Positions 17,208 to 26,085 of a DNA stretch of 64,000 nt are shown here, one piece after another (within the stretch, counting starts at the first letter, position 1; each line of letters opens with the position of its first letter). Source of the stretch: Chloroflexota bacterium (GTDB lineage Bacteria > Chloroflexota > Anaerolineae > Aggregatilineales > Phototrophicaceae); the NCBI GenBank assembly GCA_020161935.1, contig JAIUNI010000004.1:304927-368926 (forward strand), given 5' to 3'. Under the pieces are notes generated by a model, which was given only the letters and a program-made list of their open reading frames with translations, did no database searches and was not told where the DNA came from. Both the position numbers and the translations under genes were made by a program.

Positions 17208-19064
17208 TTGCGACGGCTTATCTTCATTCTCATGTTCCTCTCCGGCTGTCAGGCCATTACCCCGAATGCCAGCGAACCGATCTCCGCGCTGCCCAACCGC
17301 CTTGTCACCTTCTGGGAAACGACGACCGGCACGCTGGAGGCGGAAACCAGCCAACCGTTCCAGTTTGTGGCGCAGGGCGGTGATGCCATCCGAGCGACCG
17401 CTTCCGGCGATGTTCCCTTCGGCCTAACCCTGCAAGCCGAGGATGGCAGCGTGATCGCCCAATCGGAAAACTTGCTCGACGCAACCCTGCCCGCTGGCGG
17501 CATTTATACCGTGCTTGTGCGTGCCACTGCTGCGGGGGATTACCGCTTCACACTTGCCTATACCGACCGCCCGAATCCGGCAGATGCGACCGCGACACCC
17601 GTACCGACCGAGGTGGTCACACCCAGCGCGACACCGCCCTACTACGCGCGGCTCGGTACCTTCATCGAAACCATCGCCGGTGGGCAAAGCCGTGTCGGGC
17701 GTTTTGACGCGCCGGAAGTCCAACACGTGTACACCTTTAACGGCCGCGCAGGGCAGTACATCGGCGTGGTGATGGAAACCGTTTCCGGCACAGTTGACCC
17801 TGTGCTGCATCTTTACGCGCCGGATGCCAGCGAAGTCGCGTCCGACGACAACAGCGGGGACAACCGCGCCGCCCTGCTGCGAAATATCCGGCTGCCGGAG
17901 GACGGCCTTTACAGCTTGCAAGCATGGGGACGCGGCTTCGCGGGGGAATACCGCATCGCGCTCACGAACAGCACCGACCCGCAGTTGGTCACGCCGGTAT
18001 TTGCACCAACCGGCACCGCCACGGCTGTGGTCGAGGAAGTCCTCCTGCCGACGATTGTGCCAGCCATCGCGGGGGAACTACTGGTCAACCATGTGCCGGT
18101 TCTGGGCGCGGTTGAACGGCGCGGCGACTTTGACCGCTACCCGATTGCCGTCACGCAGGGGCAGTCGATCACCATCGGCGTTCGCCCCGATGGCAACTTC
18201 CGCGCCAAAGTCGAGCTGTTCGACCCTGACGGCTTACTGATCGCGGCGGCCACCCCTGTTGAATCGGCTGCGGGGGGTGACGCGCTCATTCCGGCAATTT
18301 TGGCAGGGCAAACCGGCACCTATGTGGTGTTCGTTACGGGCGAGGGCGACAGCGTGGGCGGTTACACAATTGCCTACGGCGTGGGTTACGCGCACCTCGA
18401 AACACGGCGCGGCCTGACGACGGCTGACCAACTGTATTCGGGCAGCATCGCGCGGCGCGGCATGGGCGAGTCGTGGAGCCTCGACCTCAACCAGAACGAT
18501 GTCATCTCCGTCGCCGCGACCGTCAATTCTGGCGCGGTCGATCCGGTGCTGGCGATCATCGCGCCGGACGGTTCGCTGGTGGCGACCGATGACAACACCG
18601 GTGGCAGCCGTGACGCGCAGATTGTCTCCGCCCGTGCGCCCGTTGGCGGACGCTATCACATCAGCGTCAGCTCGGCGAACGCGACCGGCGAGGGGACGTA
18701 TACGCTGGTGTGGCGCATCATCAGCCGCCCGCCGACCCCCACGCCCTTACCGGGGATGGTGCTTCTGCTGGCCTACGACGACAGCGTATCCGCTAACGCC
18801 TACGGCTACTACAGCTTCTACGCCCAAGCGGGAACACCGGTTGAAGTGCTGGTGAAGGCCGTCCCCGGCAGTTCGCTGGATGCGGTCGCGGCCCTACTCG
18901 CGCCGGATGGCAGCGTGATCGCGGAAGGCGACGACGAGGACGCGAACATCAACCCGCGCTTCACCGCCACAATCCCCGCTGACGGCACCTACCGCGTTCG
19001 GGTCAACGGTTACCTGACCAGCGGCGCATTCACGCTGACGGTTAACGCCCTGTATCCGCAGTAG
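17208..19064 (+). CDS. Lipoprotein with repeated PPC-type domains
   Basis: A 618-residue protein starting at TTG 17208. The signal peptide ends in the lipobox LSGC (Cys about residue 14), so it should be anchored in the envelope. Four or five beta-rich pre-peptidase C-terminal-like units follow, each with a D-P-V-L-x-x-x-x-P-D-G core and a DDN acidic loop (about residues 195-245, 440-500 and 550-605 are the clearest). A TP-rich linker separates units 1 and 2. No catalytic domain; probably a surface adhesion or scaffold protein. Confidence 0.85.
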   Translation: MRRLIFILMFLSGCQAITPNASEPISALPNRLVTFWETTTGTLEAETSQPFQFVAQGGDAIRATASGDVPFGLTLQAEDGSVIAQSENLLDATLPAGGIYTVLVRATAAGDYRFTLAYTDRPNPADATATPVPTEVVTPSATPPYYARLGTFIETIAGGQSRVGRFDAPEVQHVYTFNGRAGQYIGVVMETVSGTVDPVLHLYAPDASEVASDDNSGDNRAALLRNIRLPEDGLYSLQAWGRGFAGEYRIALTNSTDPQLVTPVFAPTGTATAVVEEVLLPTIVPAIAGELLVNHVPVLGAVERRGDFDRYPIAVTQGQSITIGVRPDGNFRAKVELFDPDGLLIAAATPVESAAGGDALIPAILAGQTGTYVVFVTGEGDSVGGYTIAYGVGYAHLETRRGLTTADQLYSGSIARRGMGESWSLDLNQNDVISVAATVNSGAVDPVLAIIAPDGSLVATDDNTGGSRDAQIVSARAPVGGRYHISVSSANATGEGTYTLVWRIISRPPTPTPLPGMVLLLAYDDSVSANAYGYYSFYAQAGTPVEVLVKAVPGSSLDAVAALLAPDGSVIAEGDDEDANINPRFTATIPADGTYRVRVNGYLTSGAFTLTVNALYPQ

Positions 19065-19480
19065 GCGTGAGGTTGTAGGGGCGAATTAACGTTTCGTCCC
19101 TAGCCATCATTCGAGAAGTTCTGAAGCTACCGGAAAGCATGTATGCTGTCCCTACCCAATGCGAGATTGTCAGGTGATTTCGTGTAGGGACGCGATAATG
19201 GTGATTTACAAATGAGCGTGGTAAATAATGGAGACGCTGACACGCGCCTTTGAAGTCCCTTCAGTGGACTTGTCCGGTGGTTAGCTGAGTGGCTTTAGCC
19301 CTCAGCGGCGTAACCCGACCAATTACCATTTTAATAAGTAAACAACCATCATCGCGTCCGATGAATCTCAACCCTATTTTTCGAACAACCCCTAACCAAT
19401 TCATGCGTTTTTTTCATGCCCTCCACATCCAACAACTTTATACTATAATCAGCACAGATGTTCAGCGCGGGGACGAAAAG
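19065..19480. repeat. Repeat-rich spacer before the DNA polymerase gene
   Basis: Contains degraded GTAG/CTAC hairpin units (19076-19112 and 19166-19195), then a double hairpin: AAGTCC/GGACTT at 19253-19271 and GGTTA-CTGAG/CTCAG-TAACC at 19279-19315. A TATAAT at 19444-19449 lies 32 bp before the polymerase start. No convincing gene; the polymerase frame stays open back to 19289, but that part is repeat-derived. Confidence 0.6.
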
Positions 19481-21352
19481 ATGCAGTTATCCCTATTTGA
19501 AGAAGCCCATCATCCATACGACGAAACGGCGCTGGCCGACTGCCTGCGAGCGGCTGCGGTGGCGGTCGATATTGAAACCGAAACGCGCTGGCCGGGGCAT
19601 GGGCCAAAGCTCGACTACGGCCTGAGCTACTCGGCGGACGTGACGGTGATCGCGCTGGCGTGGGAACAGGCGGGCAGCCTCCGCACCACCGCCCTCGCCG
19701 CGCCGTTCGATGACACCATTACCACGTTCCTCAAGGCGCTGTTCGAGCGACCGATTCCGTTTATCGCCCACAACGCCGTATTTGATGTGCGCCAGTTGAG
19801 CAAGCTGACCGGCGGTAAAATTCCGGCGCTCATTTGGGATACCCAGTCGATGGCGCGGCTTCTGCACCCTGACGTGGATGCGCGATATGGCTTGCTCGGT
19901 GTTGCTACCACATTAGGCATCCCGTTCCCCGAACGGCAGCAGGCGATGAAAGGCCAGCGGGGCAAGCTGCACACCCTCCCGCTCGAAGTCACGCTTGAAT
20001 ACGCGCAGGACGACGCACGGCTGACGCTGGAGATTTACCACAAGCAGCGCACGCTGGAAGGCGACCCCGCGCTCATCGACTGGGAATGCCGCGCCTTATA
20101 TGAATACTGCCGGATGGCTGCCGAGGGTATCCGCCTCAACATCCCGTTTGCCCACCAGCGCCTAGCCGAACTCGGTGAGCGCCGTGAGGAGCTGGCGAAG
20201 CGCCTCCAAGCAGACGGCTTGCCCAACCCCAGCAGCCCGAAAGCCCGCGTCAAATATCTCTATGAAACGAAGGGTCTCCCCCTGCCGGAATGGGACCCGA
20301 ACTCGTGGTACTTCACCCGCGCCGGTCGGCACCGCCTGCGTAAAAACCCCGGTGCGGCGGTGGAGTTCGATGACCTCAGCTCGAACGCCTATGTCATCGA
20401 GTCATATATGGAAGAAGGCAGCGCCTACTATGACCAGCTCAAAGACCTCGCGGCGTATGCGGAAGTCGATTGGCTCATCTCGGCGATTGAAGGCTTGATC
20501 GACCACGCCGAATTGGATGGGCGGCTGCACAGCATGGTCACCATCGCGACCGATACCGGGCGACGTGCTTCCAGCTACCCGCACATGCAAAACTGGAAGA
20601 TGCCGGCGATGGCCGGGCTTGCGATTGGCGATGAGGGCTTCACGCTGGTCGAGATCGACTACAGCAACGCCGAGAACGTGATGGCGGCGATGATCGCCTC
20701 CGACAGCAACCTCGCGGCGGCTTGCCGGGCCGAGGACTTTCATTCGGTCATGGCAGCGGAATATTTTAAGGAAGCGTGGCAGCAGGGCGACAAAGCCGAA
20801 CGCAAGCGGCTGCGTAACCTCTCCAAGAAAGTGACCTACGGCACGGCTTACGGCATGGGCGCGAAACGCTTGGGCGAAAGCATCGGCGTGTCCACCGAGG
20901 AAGCACGGCGCATCATGCGGGCGAAGGACGAGGCGTTCCCGCGCGTCACCTATTGGCGCAACGCGGCGCAAAAGCAGGTGGACGAAACCCACCGCCTCAA
21001 GCTGTGGACAGGCCGCCCCGTAGCCGTGCCAACGGCCTTCGTGGCGTGGAACTACATTTGTCAGGGGGGCGTGAGTGAGATGCTCAAACGGGCGATTGTG
21101 ATGGTGTCCGAGAGATACCGCAATCTGGGGATGCGCTCGCGGGTGGCGCTGGATATGCACGACGCACTCATCCTCGAAGTGGCGCACGACGAGTGGGAGA
21201 AGGCGCTGAAGATCGCTAGTGAGTGCATGTCCACCGTCACGCCGGAAAACCTGATTCAGCGCACCAATCCGCCGATCCGCTGGGTGGCCGAGCCGAACCT
21301 CAAGGAAAACCTGCACAAATGGGGCGCGGAACAGGTGGCGGTTGGAACATAA
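19481..21352 (+). CDS. Short family-A DNA polymerase (3'-5' exonuclease plus polymerase)
   Basis: A 623-residue protein from ATG 19481. The N-terminal proofreading exonuclease has DIE at about residues 28-30, HNAVFD at about 98-103 and YAQDD at about 170-174. The polymerase domain has motif A Asp393 in DYSNAEN, motif B R445-x3-K449-x3-Y453-G-x2-Y457, and motif C HD561. The 5' nuclease domain of Pol I is absent. Tyr453 replaces the usual Phe, as in T7 polymerase. The form is more like phage or plasmid polymerases than housekeeping PolA. Confidence 0.9.
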   Translation: MQLSLFEEAHHPYDETALADCLRAAAVAVDIETETRWPGHGPKLDYGLSYSADVTVIALAWEQAGSLRTTALAAPFDDTITTFLKALFERPIPFIAHNAVFDVRQLSKLTGGKIPALIWDTQSMARLLHPDVDARYGLLGVATTLGIPFPERQQAMKGQRGKLHTLPLEVTLEYAQDDARLTLEIYHKQRTLEGDPALIDWECRALYEYCRMAAEGIRLNIPFAHQRLAELGERREELAKRLQADGLPNPSSPKARVKYLYETKGLPLPEWDPNSWYFTRAGRHRLRKNPGAAVEFDDLSSNAYVIESYMEEGSAYYDQLKDLAAYAEVDWLISAIEGLIDHAELDGRLHSMVTIATDTGRRASSYPHMQNWKMPAMAGLAIGDEGFTLVEIDYSNAENVMAAMIASDSNLAAACRAEDFHSVMAAEYFKEAWQQGDKAERKRLRNLSKKVTYGTAYGMGAKRLGESIGVSTEEARRIMRAKDEAFPRVTYWRNAAQKQVDETHRLKLWTGRPVAVPTAFVAWNYICQGGVSEMLKRAIVMVSERYRNLGMRSRVALDMHDALILEVAHDEWEKALKIASECMSTVTPENLIQRTNPPIRWVAEPNLKENLHKWGAEQVAVGT

Positions 21353-21387
21353 CAACGCCCCATTTTGAACATTGTTGTGGATGACGA

Positions 21388-21454
21388 ACAGCCTGTCTGC
21401 TGTCCCTACAAAGGCGCGTTCTTGCTTTGCGTAGGGACGCGAGACAGCGCGTCC
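21388..21454. repeat. BIME-like pair of GTAG hairpins, subfamily 2
   Basis: An inverted unit with CTGTCTG/CTAC (to 21409) faces a GTAG unit (21431-21434) with arms GGACGCG/CGCGTCC around the loop AGACAG. Compared with 13573-13592, the arm bases differ on both sides while the loop is unchanged, which is compensatory change. Confidence 0.75.
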
Positions 21455-21486
21455 GTCTCCCTCAAAAACACGTAGCGATTAATTAC

Positions 21487-22533
21487 CTAGCCCATCGGCT
21501 GCCACACCGCTTCGAGGCCGTCACCCACCTTGAACTCACCACTGCCGTCGGCGCGGATCACGAAAACCTCGGTCATGAGACCCTTCGGGCCGCTGTGGCG
21601 CTGGAAGGCGATCATCGTGCCATCCGGCGACCAGCGCGGGCGCACATCGTAAGCATCACCATCAGGTAAGGTGAGTTGAAGGCCATTCGTGCCGTCGGGA
21701 CGGATGGTGTTGATCCACGTTTTTAACGTGTTCGGCTCATACGTCTGGTAGACAATCTGCCCCCCGTCCGGTGACCACTGCCCGTTGGTTTCTTGTACGG
21801 TGGGCGTGTTGGTCAGGTTGAGCAGTGTGCCGCTTTCCATATCGACCAGCACCAGATCATTGCCGTCATGACAGACAAATTGGTTGCCGAACAGCGCCAG
21901 CGACGAGGTGCAGTCCAACGCCTCCGGCAGCGGGACGTTGAGCGGCGCTTGCCCGCTGGCGACCAGATACAAACCGCCGTTTTCCGACCGCAGCAGTTCA
22001 ATCGAGTCGGGGGCAATATCGACCTCGCCCAGATCGCTAACCGTTTCCACCGTTCCCGCCTCGACATCCAGCACGTTCCACGTCGGGTTCGCGCCATCCC
22101 CGCCGCCCTGCTCGTGCCATGCCAGATAACCTCCCTGCGCCGACCAAACAGCCGTATCGACCACCGTGCCTGCGCTCAGGTCGTTCAACACCGTGATCTC
22201 GCCCGTTTCCGCTTCGATCAACATCATGCCGGGGTAGTAGATCGCGAGATACGCGCCATCGGGCGACCATACCGGTGACATGCACCCGCTGACGACCGGC
22301 AGTTCAAACGGCTGCTGGGTGAGGCCGTCCACACTGCTGATGACGGCGGTGGAGCAGTGCGTCCCATCGCCCTGCAAGTAGGCCAGCACGGGAACGGGCG
22401 CGGTTGTCGGCGTGGCATCCTGCGCGTGGGCGAACGAGGCCGTTAGGAGGAGGGTTGCACACAATAGAACACATTTGAAGATTGTTTTATAAGTGCCGTC
22501 CGATTGCTCAATATTGTTGTAGAGACGCGACAT
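21487..22533 (-). CDS. Secreted TolB-like beta-propeller protein
   Basis: Chosen start ATG 22531-22533 gives 348 residues with a signal peptide (hydrophobic 19-35, cleavage near AHAQ). WSPDG repeats at several positions (about residues 80, 260 and 310) mark WD40/TolB-type blades. The open frame extends further upstream through the SRPBCC gene, but only as a shadow. The start codon lies inside a GTAG hairpin (22519-22542), so the repeat supplies the initiation region. Probably a periplasmic or surface binding protein. Confidence 0.75.
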   Translation of the reverse strand: MSRLYNNIEQSDGTYKTIFKCVLLCATLLLTASFAHAQDATPTTAPVPVLAYLQGDGTHCSTAVISSVDGLTQQPFELPVVSGCMSPVWSPDGAYLAIYYPGMMLIEAETGEITVLNDLSAGTVVDTAVWSAQGGYLAWHEQGGGDGANPTWNVLDVEAGTVETVSDLGEVDIAPDSIELLRSENGGLYLVASGQAPLNVPLPEALDCTSSLALFGNQFVCHDGNDLVLVDMESGTLLNLTNTPTVQETNGQWSPDGGQIVYQTYEPNTLKTWINTIRPDGTNGLQLTLPDGDAYDVRPRWSPDGTMIAFQRHSGPKGLMTEVFVIRADGSGEFKVGDGLEAVWQPMG

Positions 22534-22542
22534 ATCGCGTCC
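22519..22542. repeat. Single GTAG hairpin overlapping a gene start
   Basis: GTAG at 22519-22522 followed by a palindrome with the GCGA...TCGC core. The ATG of the TolB-like gene is formed by the palindrome's inner bases at 22531-22533. Confidence 0.7.
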
Positions 22543-22580
22543 GTTTAACCGAAAATACCAATCTTTCAGATAGCCTCTCA

Positions 22581-22979
22581 TTAGCCGTTCTCCAACCAAT
22601 CTTTCATCGGCGCGAGCCAGTACATATCCCAACCGCCGTCGTGGCTGTCGCGCTCCAGCGTGTTCGGCAGGCGGGTGTGGATGAGGTACAGGCGGGTGCT
22701 TTTGCCTTCGGCGTGCAGTTCCCAGCGCACCAGCGAGTCTTCCCAGTTGGGCTGCCAGTTCTCCTGCCGCCACGAGTATTCGAGCAGTGAATAGGGGTTG
22801 ATGTGGATGAACTTCCCCGTAACTTGCCCGTTGAAGATGCTGTACGACCCGCCTGTCTTTAAATCGACCGCGACGGTGTTGCTCTGCATCCAGATGCTCA
22901 TGGTGGTGGGGTCAGTGAGGGCGGCCCAGACCCAATCGGGCGGGGCGTTAATCGTCAAATGTTTATGAATATCCGGCAT
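22581..22979 (-). CDS. SRPBCC/AHSA1-like protein
   Basis: A 132-residue START-fold protein. The opening HLTINAPPDWVWAALTDPTTMSIW (position 7-30), GGSYSI and the final GGWDMYWLAPMKDWLE are standard for the activator-of-Hsp90-homologue family. These are small hydrophobic-ligand or stress proteins without a conserved catalytic residue. The stop lies 47 bp before the TolB-like start on the same strand, so they may be cotranscribed. Confidence 0.88.
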   Translation of the reverse strand: MPDIHKHLTINAPPDWVWAALTDPTTMSIWMQSNTVAVDLKTGGSYSIFNGQVTGKFIHINPYSLLEYSWRQENWQPNWEDSLVRWELHAEGKSTRLYLIHTRLPNTLERDSHDGGWDMYWLAPMKDWLENG

Positions 22980-23130
22980 GTAAGAACTCTTTATCCCAAT
23001 CAGATGATGGGGATACTATAGCCATGCCAGCGGATTAAATCAAAAGCCACGCGCTGGGTAAGTCATTGGCTATCAGTCACCAGCTATCAGTCGCCAGTCG
23101 TCAGCTAAAGGCAAATGCGTTATGAAGACG

Positions 23131-23198
23131 GAGGCGCTGTTTCGCGTCCCTACGCACGGCGAGAATGTGGCTTCGTAGGGACAGCAGATAGGCTGTCC
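23131..23198. repeat. BIME-like pair of GTAG hairpins, subfamily 2
   Basis: Inverted unit GCGCTGTTTCGCGTCC-CTAC (to 23153) and GTAG unit (from 23175) with arms GGACAGC/GCTGTCC around AGATAG. It is preceded at 23065-23115 by CAGTCACCAGCTATCAG-type heptad units. Confidence 0.75.
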
Positions 23199-23256
23199 GA
23201 TATTTCCAAACCTTTTTAAGCGATTGAACTAGCGGCACGACCGAGAAGTCGATTTT

Positions 23257-23835
23257 TCACTCGCTGCTAGGTTTGTCCTGAACGCCTAACACAGCTTGGA
23301 TGTCGCGAATAAATGAACGCTCATCATCAACATGAAATTCGACTAAATTAAATTTTTCGCGTAAATCATCATCCACCAGATCAAATATATCTAATCCATT
23401 AACCGCATCTCTGATACAAATGATGACAATTGGCGCGCTGATTGATTTTTGTATGGAATCTAAAGTTCCCCTCAACTGTAAATCTTGTCCATCGGCCATC
23501 ATAAGAAAATGATCGTTGGCGGATGGATAACCCAAGTTCATTGGATCAATGATTGGCACAAACACCGCCGAGAAATCCATAGGAAAATCCCTCAAGAAAT
23601 CTCTCGGATACCGAACATAAGTGACATCGAGTTCCCATATTGTGTAATTGGGGAAATAGGAATTCGCTGGAAATTCGCGATATGTTGTTCCTCTATTTGC
23701 ATCCCCAAGTGTAAGTACCTTCACCTCACTAGGTAACAAGGATGACTTAGCAATCGCTCGTTCCATGAGCTTTCGATACTTTTCTTCATAGAGTAAAGGA
23801 TCGGCTTGTTGTAATAAGAGTATTTTGCCGTTCAT
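23257..23835 (-). CDS. AT-rich orphan protein downstream of dispersed repeat copy A
   Basis: A 192-residue protein, not recognised. The predicted pattern is alternating beta/alpha with hydrophobic strands (KILLLQ, AVFVPII, APIVIICI) and an acidic C-terminus, perhaps a Rossmann-like fold, but no P-loop or catalytic motif is evident. Base composition is clearly more AT-rich than its neighbours. It begins about 45 bp after the end of the 0.7-kb non-coding repeat in the same orientation. Acquired gene is the best guess. Confidence 0.65.
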   Translation of the reverse strand: MNGKILLLQQADPLLYEEKYRKLMERAIAKSSLLPSEVKVLTLGDANRGTTYREFPANSYFPNYTIWELDVTYVRYPRDFLRDFPMDFSAVFVPIIDPMNLGYPSANDHFLMMADGQDLQLRGTLDSIQKSISAPIVIICIRDAVNGLDIFDLVDDDLREKFNLVEFHVDDERSFIRDIQAVLGVQDKPSSE

Positions 23836-23879
23836 ATACTGTTCTGTGTGTTCCCTACACCTCTGCGGTGCAATCGCTT

Positions 23880-24555
23880 TTGCCTTTAACGTCTAACTTG
23901 CCACTTCCAACTTAAAACTATTATAAACTACGTTTGAATCAGGTTTGTGCCACAAACCGTTTTCCAACCATCTACAAACCCTCTTAACAATCTGTCTCCC
24001 CTGCAAAGTTAGCACCAACACCGCTTAAAAGCGACCAAATGTTCTGACAAATGTTCACCCTTTCGCCACCAACCTCTGCTATCCTGTTCATAGGAACACT
24101 CACAGCTTGCTCCCTTCCCTGTTACTACGGGGAAGGGTTGGGGATGGGGTCTACTCGCGCATCTTAACAACCGCATTCGCCTTAGACTGTCACCTGTTGA
24201 CTGTGTAGACTAAAGACTGCCTTTTGCAGCAGCAGCCTCACCCTTCGCCGCAGCAAATAAAACAGCAAATGGCAGCCCACTGCCGCCGCCGCCGCCACTG
24301 CCGCCAAATTGGGCAACTGACAGCCCTGACACTGACGACACTGACGACATTACCGACATAAAAACCGCTGATGTCGTCGCGTGCGAAGCCTCCCGTGGGA
24401 CGACTTCGCCGCCAACGCCGACATAAAATGCACTTTGGAAATTGTCGCATTTGCAGCTTTTGCAGAATTTTTCGCATATACGGCAGGTTGCTCCCTCAGT
24501 ATCGCCATTATAGTTATGTTGTAACAACAGCATCAACAGCATCAACAGCATAATT
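23880..24555 (-). repeat. Dispersed 0.7-kb non-coding repeat, copy A
   Basis: Read on the minus strand this stretch aligns in blocks with 51380-51985 on the plus strand. Shared blocks include a TGATGCTGT run ending in TTGTTACAACAT, a block with TGCATTTTATGTCGGCG, a GTCGTCAGTGTCGTCAGTGT block, and the best-conserved core at 24017-24093 containing the 12-nt tandem GAACATTTG repeats. It ends with a GGTTTGTGGCACAAACC hairpin and AT-rich DNA. An ORF across 24210-24725 is low-complexity and not credible. Confidence 0.8.
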
Positions 24556-24569
24556 TCGCTTTTGCCTTG

Positions 24570-24713
24570 AACTGATAACTGTTGACTGATAACTGATAAC
24601 TGATAACGGTTGACTGATAACTGTTGACTGATAACTGATAACTGATAACTGATAACTGATAACTGTTGACTGATAACGGTTGACTGATAACGGTTGACTG
24701 ATAACTGATAACT
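24570..24713. repeat. Heptanucleotide tandem array (ACTGATA/ACTGTTG)
   Basis: About 20 consecutive 7-bp units of ACTGATA, ACTGTTG or ACGGTTG. It resembles the short tandemly repeated heptanucleotides (STRR) known from cyanobacteria. Shorter scattered units occur at 2480-2500, 8351, 23070 and 51240. Confidence 0.85.
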
Positions 24714-24721
24714 CAACCCAA

Positions 24722-24747
24722 ACAAAAAACCACCCTCTCGGATGGTT
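24722..24747 (-). terminator. Intrinsic terminator of rho
   Basis: On the minus strand the hairpin AACCATCC-GAGA-GGGTGGTT (24728-24747) is followed by TTTTTTG. It lies 48 bp after the rho stop codon. Confidence 0.85.
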
Positions 24748-24795
24748 TTCTGATTTGATTAGACTGTCAACTGTTGACTGTAAACGGACGACTGC

Positions 24796-26085
24796 CTAGA
24801 AGCCGCCGCGGTGGTTGTTGCTGCCTGCGCCGGGGAGCGAGTTCATGAACTCCTCGTTGCTTTCGGTGAGGCGGAACTGGTTGATGAAGCGTTCGTACGC
24901 GCCCACCACGCCCATTTCGGGGTCTTCTTGCAGGTGTGAGAGCATATTCCGCATGGTGTAGGCACGCGCCAGCACATCCGGCCCCAGCAGCAGTTCCTCG
25001 CGGCGGGTGGAGGACTGTTCGATGTCGAAGGCCGGGAAGATGCGGCGTTCTTGCAGTTTACGGTTCAACATCAGTTCCATGTTGCCCGTACCCTTAAATT
25101 CTTCGTAGATCAGGTCGTCCATCTTACTGCCGGTGTTGACCAAGCAGGTGGCGATGATCGTCAGGCTGCCGCCCTCTTCCACATTACGGCCAGCACCGAA
25201 GATGCGCTTCGGCGGGTGAATGGCGGAGGGGTCGAAACCGCCGGAGAGCGTACGACCGCTGCTCGGCACAACCAAGTTGTAGGCGCGGGCGAGGCGGGTG
25301 ATGCTGTCCAGCATGACGACGACGTGCTGCTTACCTTCAACGAGGCGCTTGGCGCGGTTGATCGCCATTTCGGCGACGCGGACGTGATGCTGCACGGGAT
25401 CGTCAAAGGTTGAGGCGATGACTTCGGCATCCACCGAGCGATCCATATCCGTCACTTCTTCGGGACGCTCGCCGATCAGAGCGATCATCAGGTGAACTTC
25501 GGGATAATTCTTGCTGATGGCGTTGGCGATTTCCTTGAGGACGGTGGTCTTACCGGCCTTGGGCGGCGACACGATCAACCCGCGCTGCCCACGCCCGATG
25601 GGGGCGATGAGGTTCAGCAAACGGGTGGACAGGATACGCGGGCTGGTTTCAAGGTCATAACGCTGGTTCGGGTAAATGGGGGTGAGGTCTTCGAAGTTCG
25701 GGCGGTTCTTGGCTTCTTCGGGGTTCAGCCCGTTGACGGCATCGACGCGCAGTAAGCCGTAATACTTCTCCGAGTCCTTCGGCGAGCGCACCTGCCCGAT
25801 GACCATATCACCGGTGCGGAGGTTGAAGCGTTTGATCTGCGTCTGGCTGACGTAGATGTCGTTCGGCCCCGGCAGGTAATGTTCAGCGCGGAGGAAACCG
25901 ATGCCGTCATCGACGATTTCCAACACGCCGCCGCGTAGTTGATACCCTTGTTTTTCGGCGTTGTTCCGCAATAAGGCGAGGATCAGTTCCGGTTTTTTAA
26001 GTCGACTGTAGCCCGTCACATTATTTTCGCGGGCGACAGAACGCAATTCTTCAAGTGTTTTTTGCTCTAGCTGGGCAATGTCCAT
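24796..26085 (-). CDS. rho: Transcription termination factor Rho
   Basis: Hexameric RNA-dependent ATPase that ends transcription. 429 residues: an N-terminal Rho_N helical domain (about 1-45), an RNA-binding cold-shock-like domain with the GGVLEIVDDGIGFLR start (about 52-115), and a RecA-like core with Walker A PPKAGKTT, LIGERPEEVTDM (Q-loop side), Walker B VVMLDSITRLARAYN and the C-terminal LLLGPDVLARAY. All features are intact. Monocistronic, with its own intrinsic terminator and a long leader of about 190 nt. Confidence 0.97.
   Translation of the reverse strand: MDIAQLEQKTLEELRSVARENNVTGYSRLKKPELILALLRNNAEKQGYQLRGGVLEIVDDGIGFLRAEHYLPGPNDIYVSQTQIKRFNLRTGDMVIGQVRSPKDSEKYYGLLRVDAVNGLNPEEAKNRPNFEDLTPIYPNQRYDLETSPRILSTRLLNLIAPIGRGQRGLIVSPPKAGKTTVLKEIANAISKNYPEVHLMIALIGERPEEVTDMDRSVDAEVIASTFDDPVQHHVRVAEMAINRAKRLVEGKQHVVVMLDSITRLARAYNLVVPSSGRTLSGGFDPSAIHPPKRIFGAGRNVEEGGSLTIIATCLVNTGSKMDDLIYEEFKGTGNMELMLNRKLQERRIFPAFDIEQSSTRREELLLGPDVLARAYTMRNMLSHLQEDPEMGVVGAYERFINQFRLTESNEEFMNSLPGAGSNNHRGGF

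Noticed and set aside
24570..24713. CRISPR-like regular repeat
   Set aside because: Units are 7 bp without spacers and no cas genes are present.
24210..24725. Minus-strand 171-codon frame with repeated SYQLSV and Gly-rich parts
   Set aside because: It is the translation of heptad repeats and the non-coding dispersed repeat; low complexity, no start signal.
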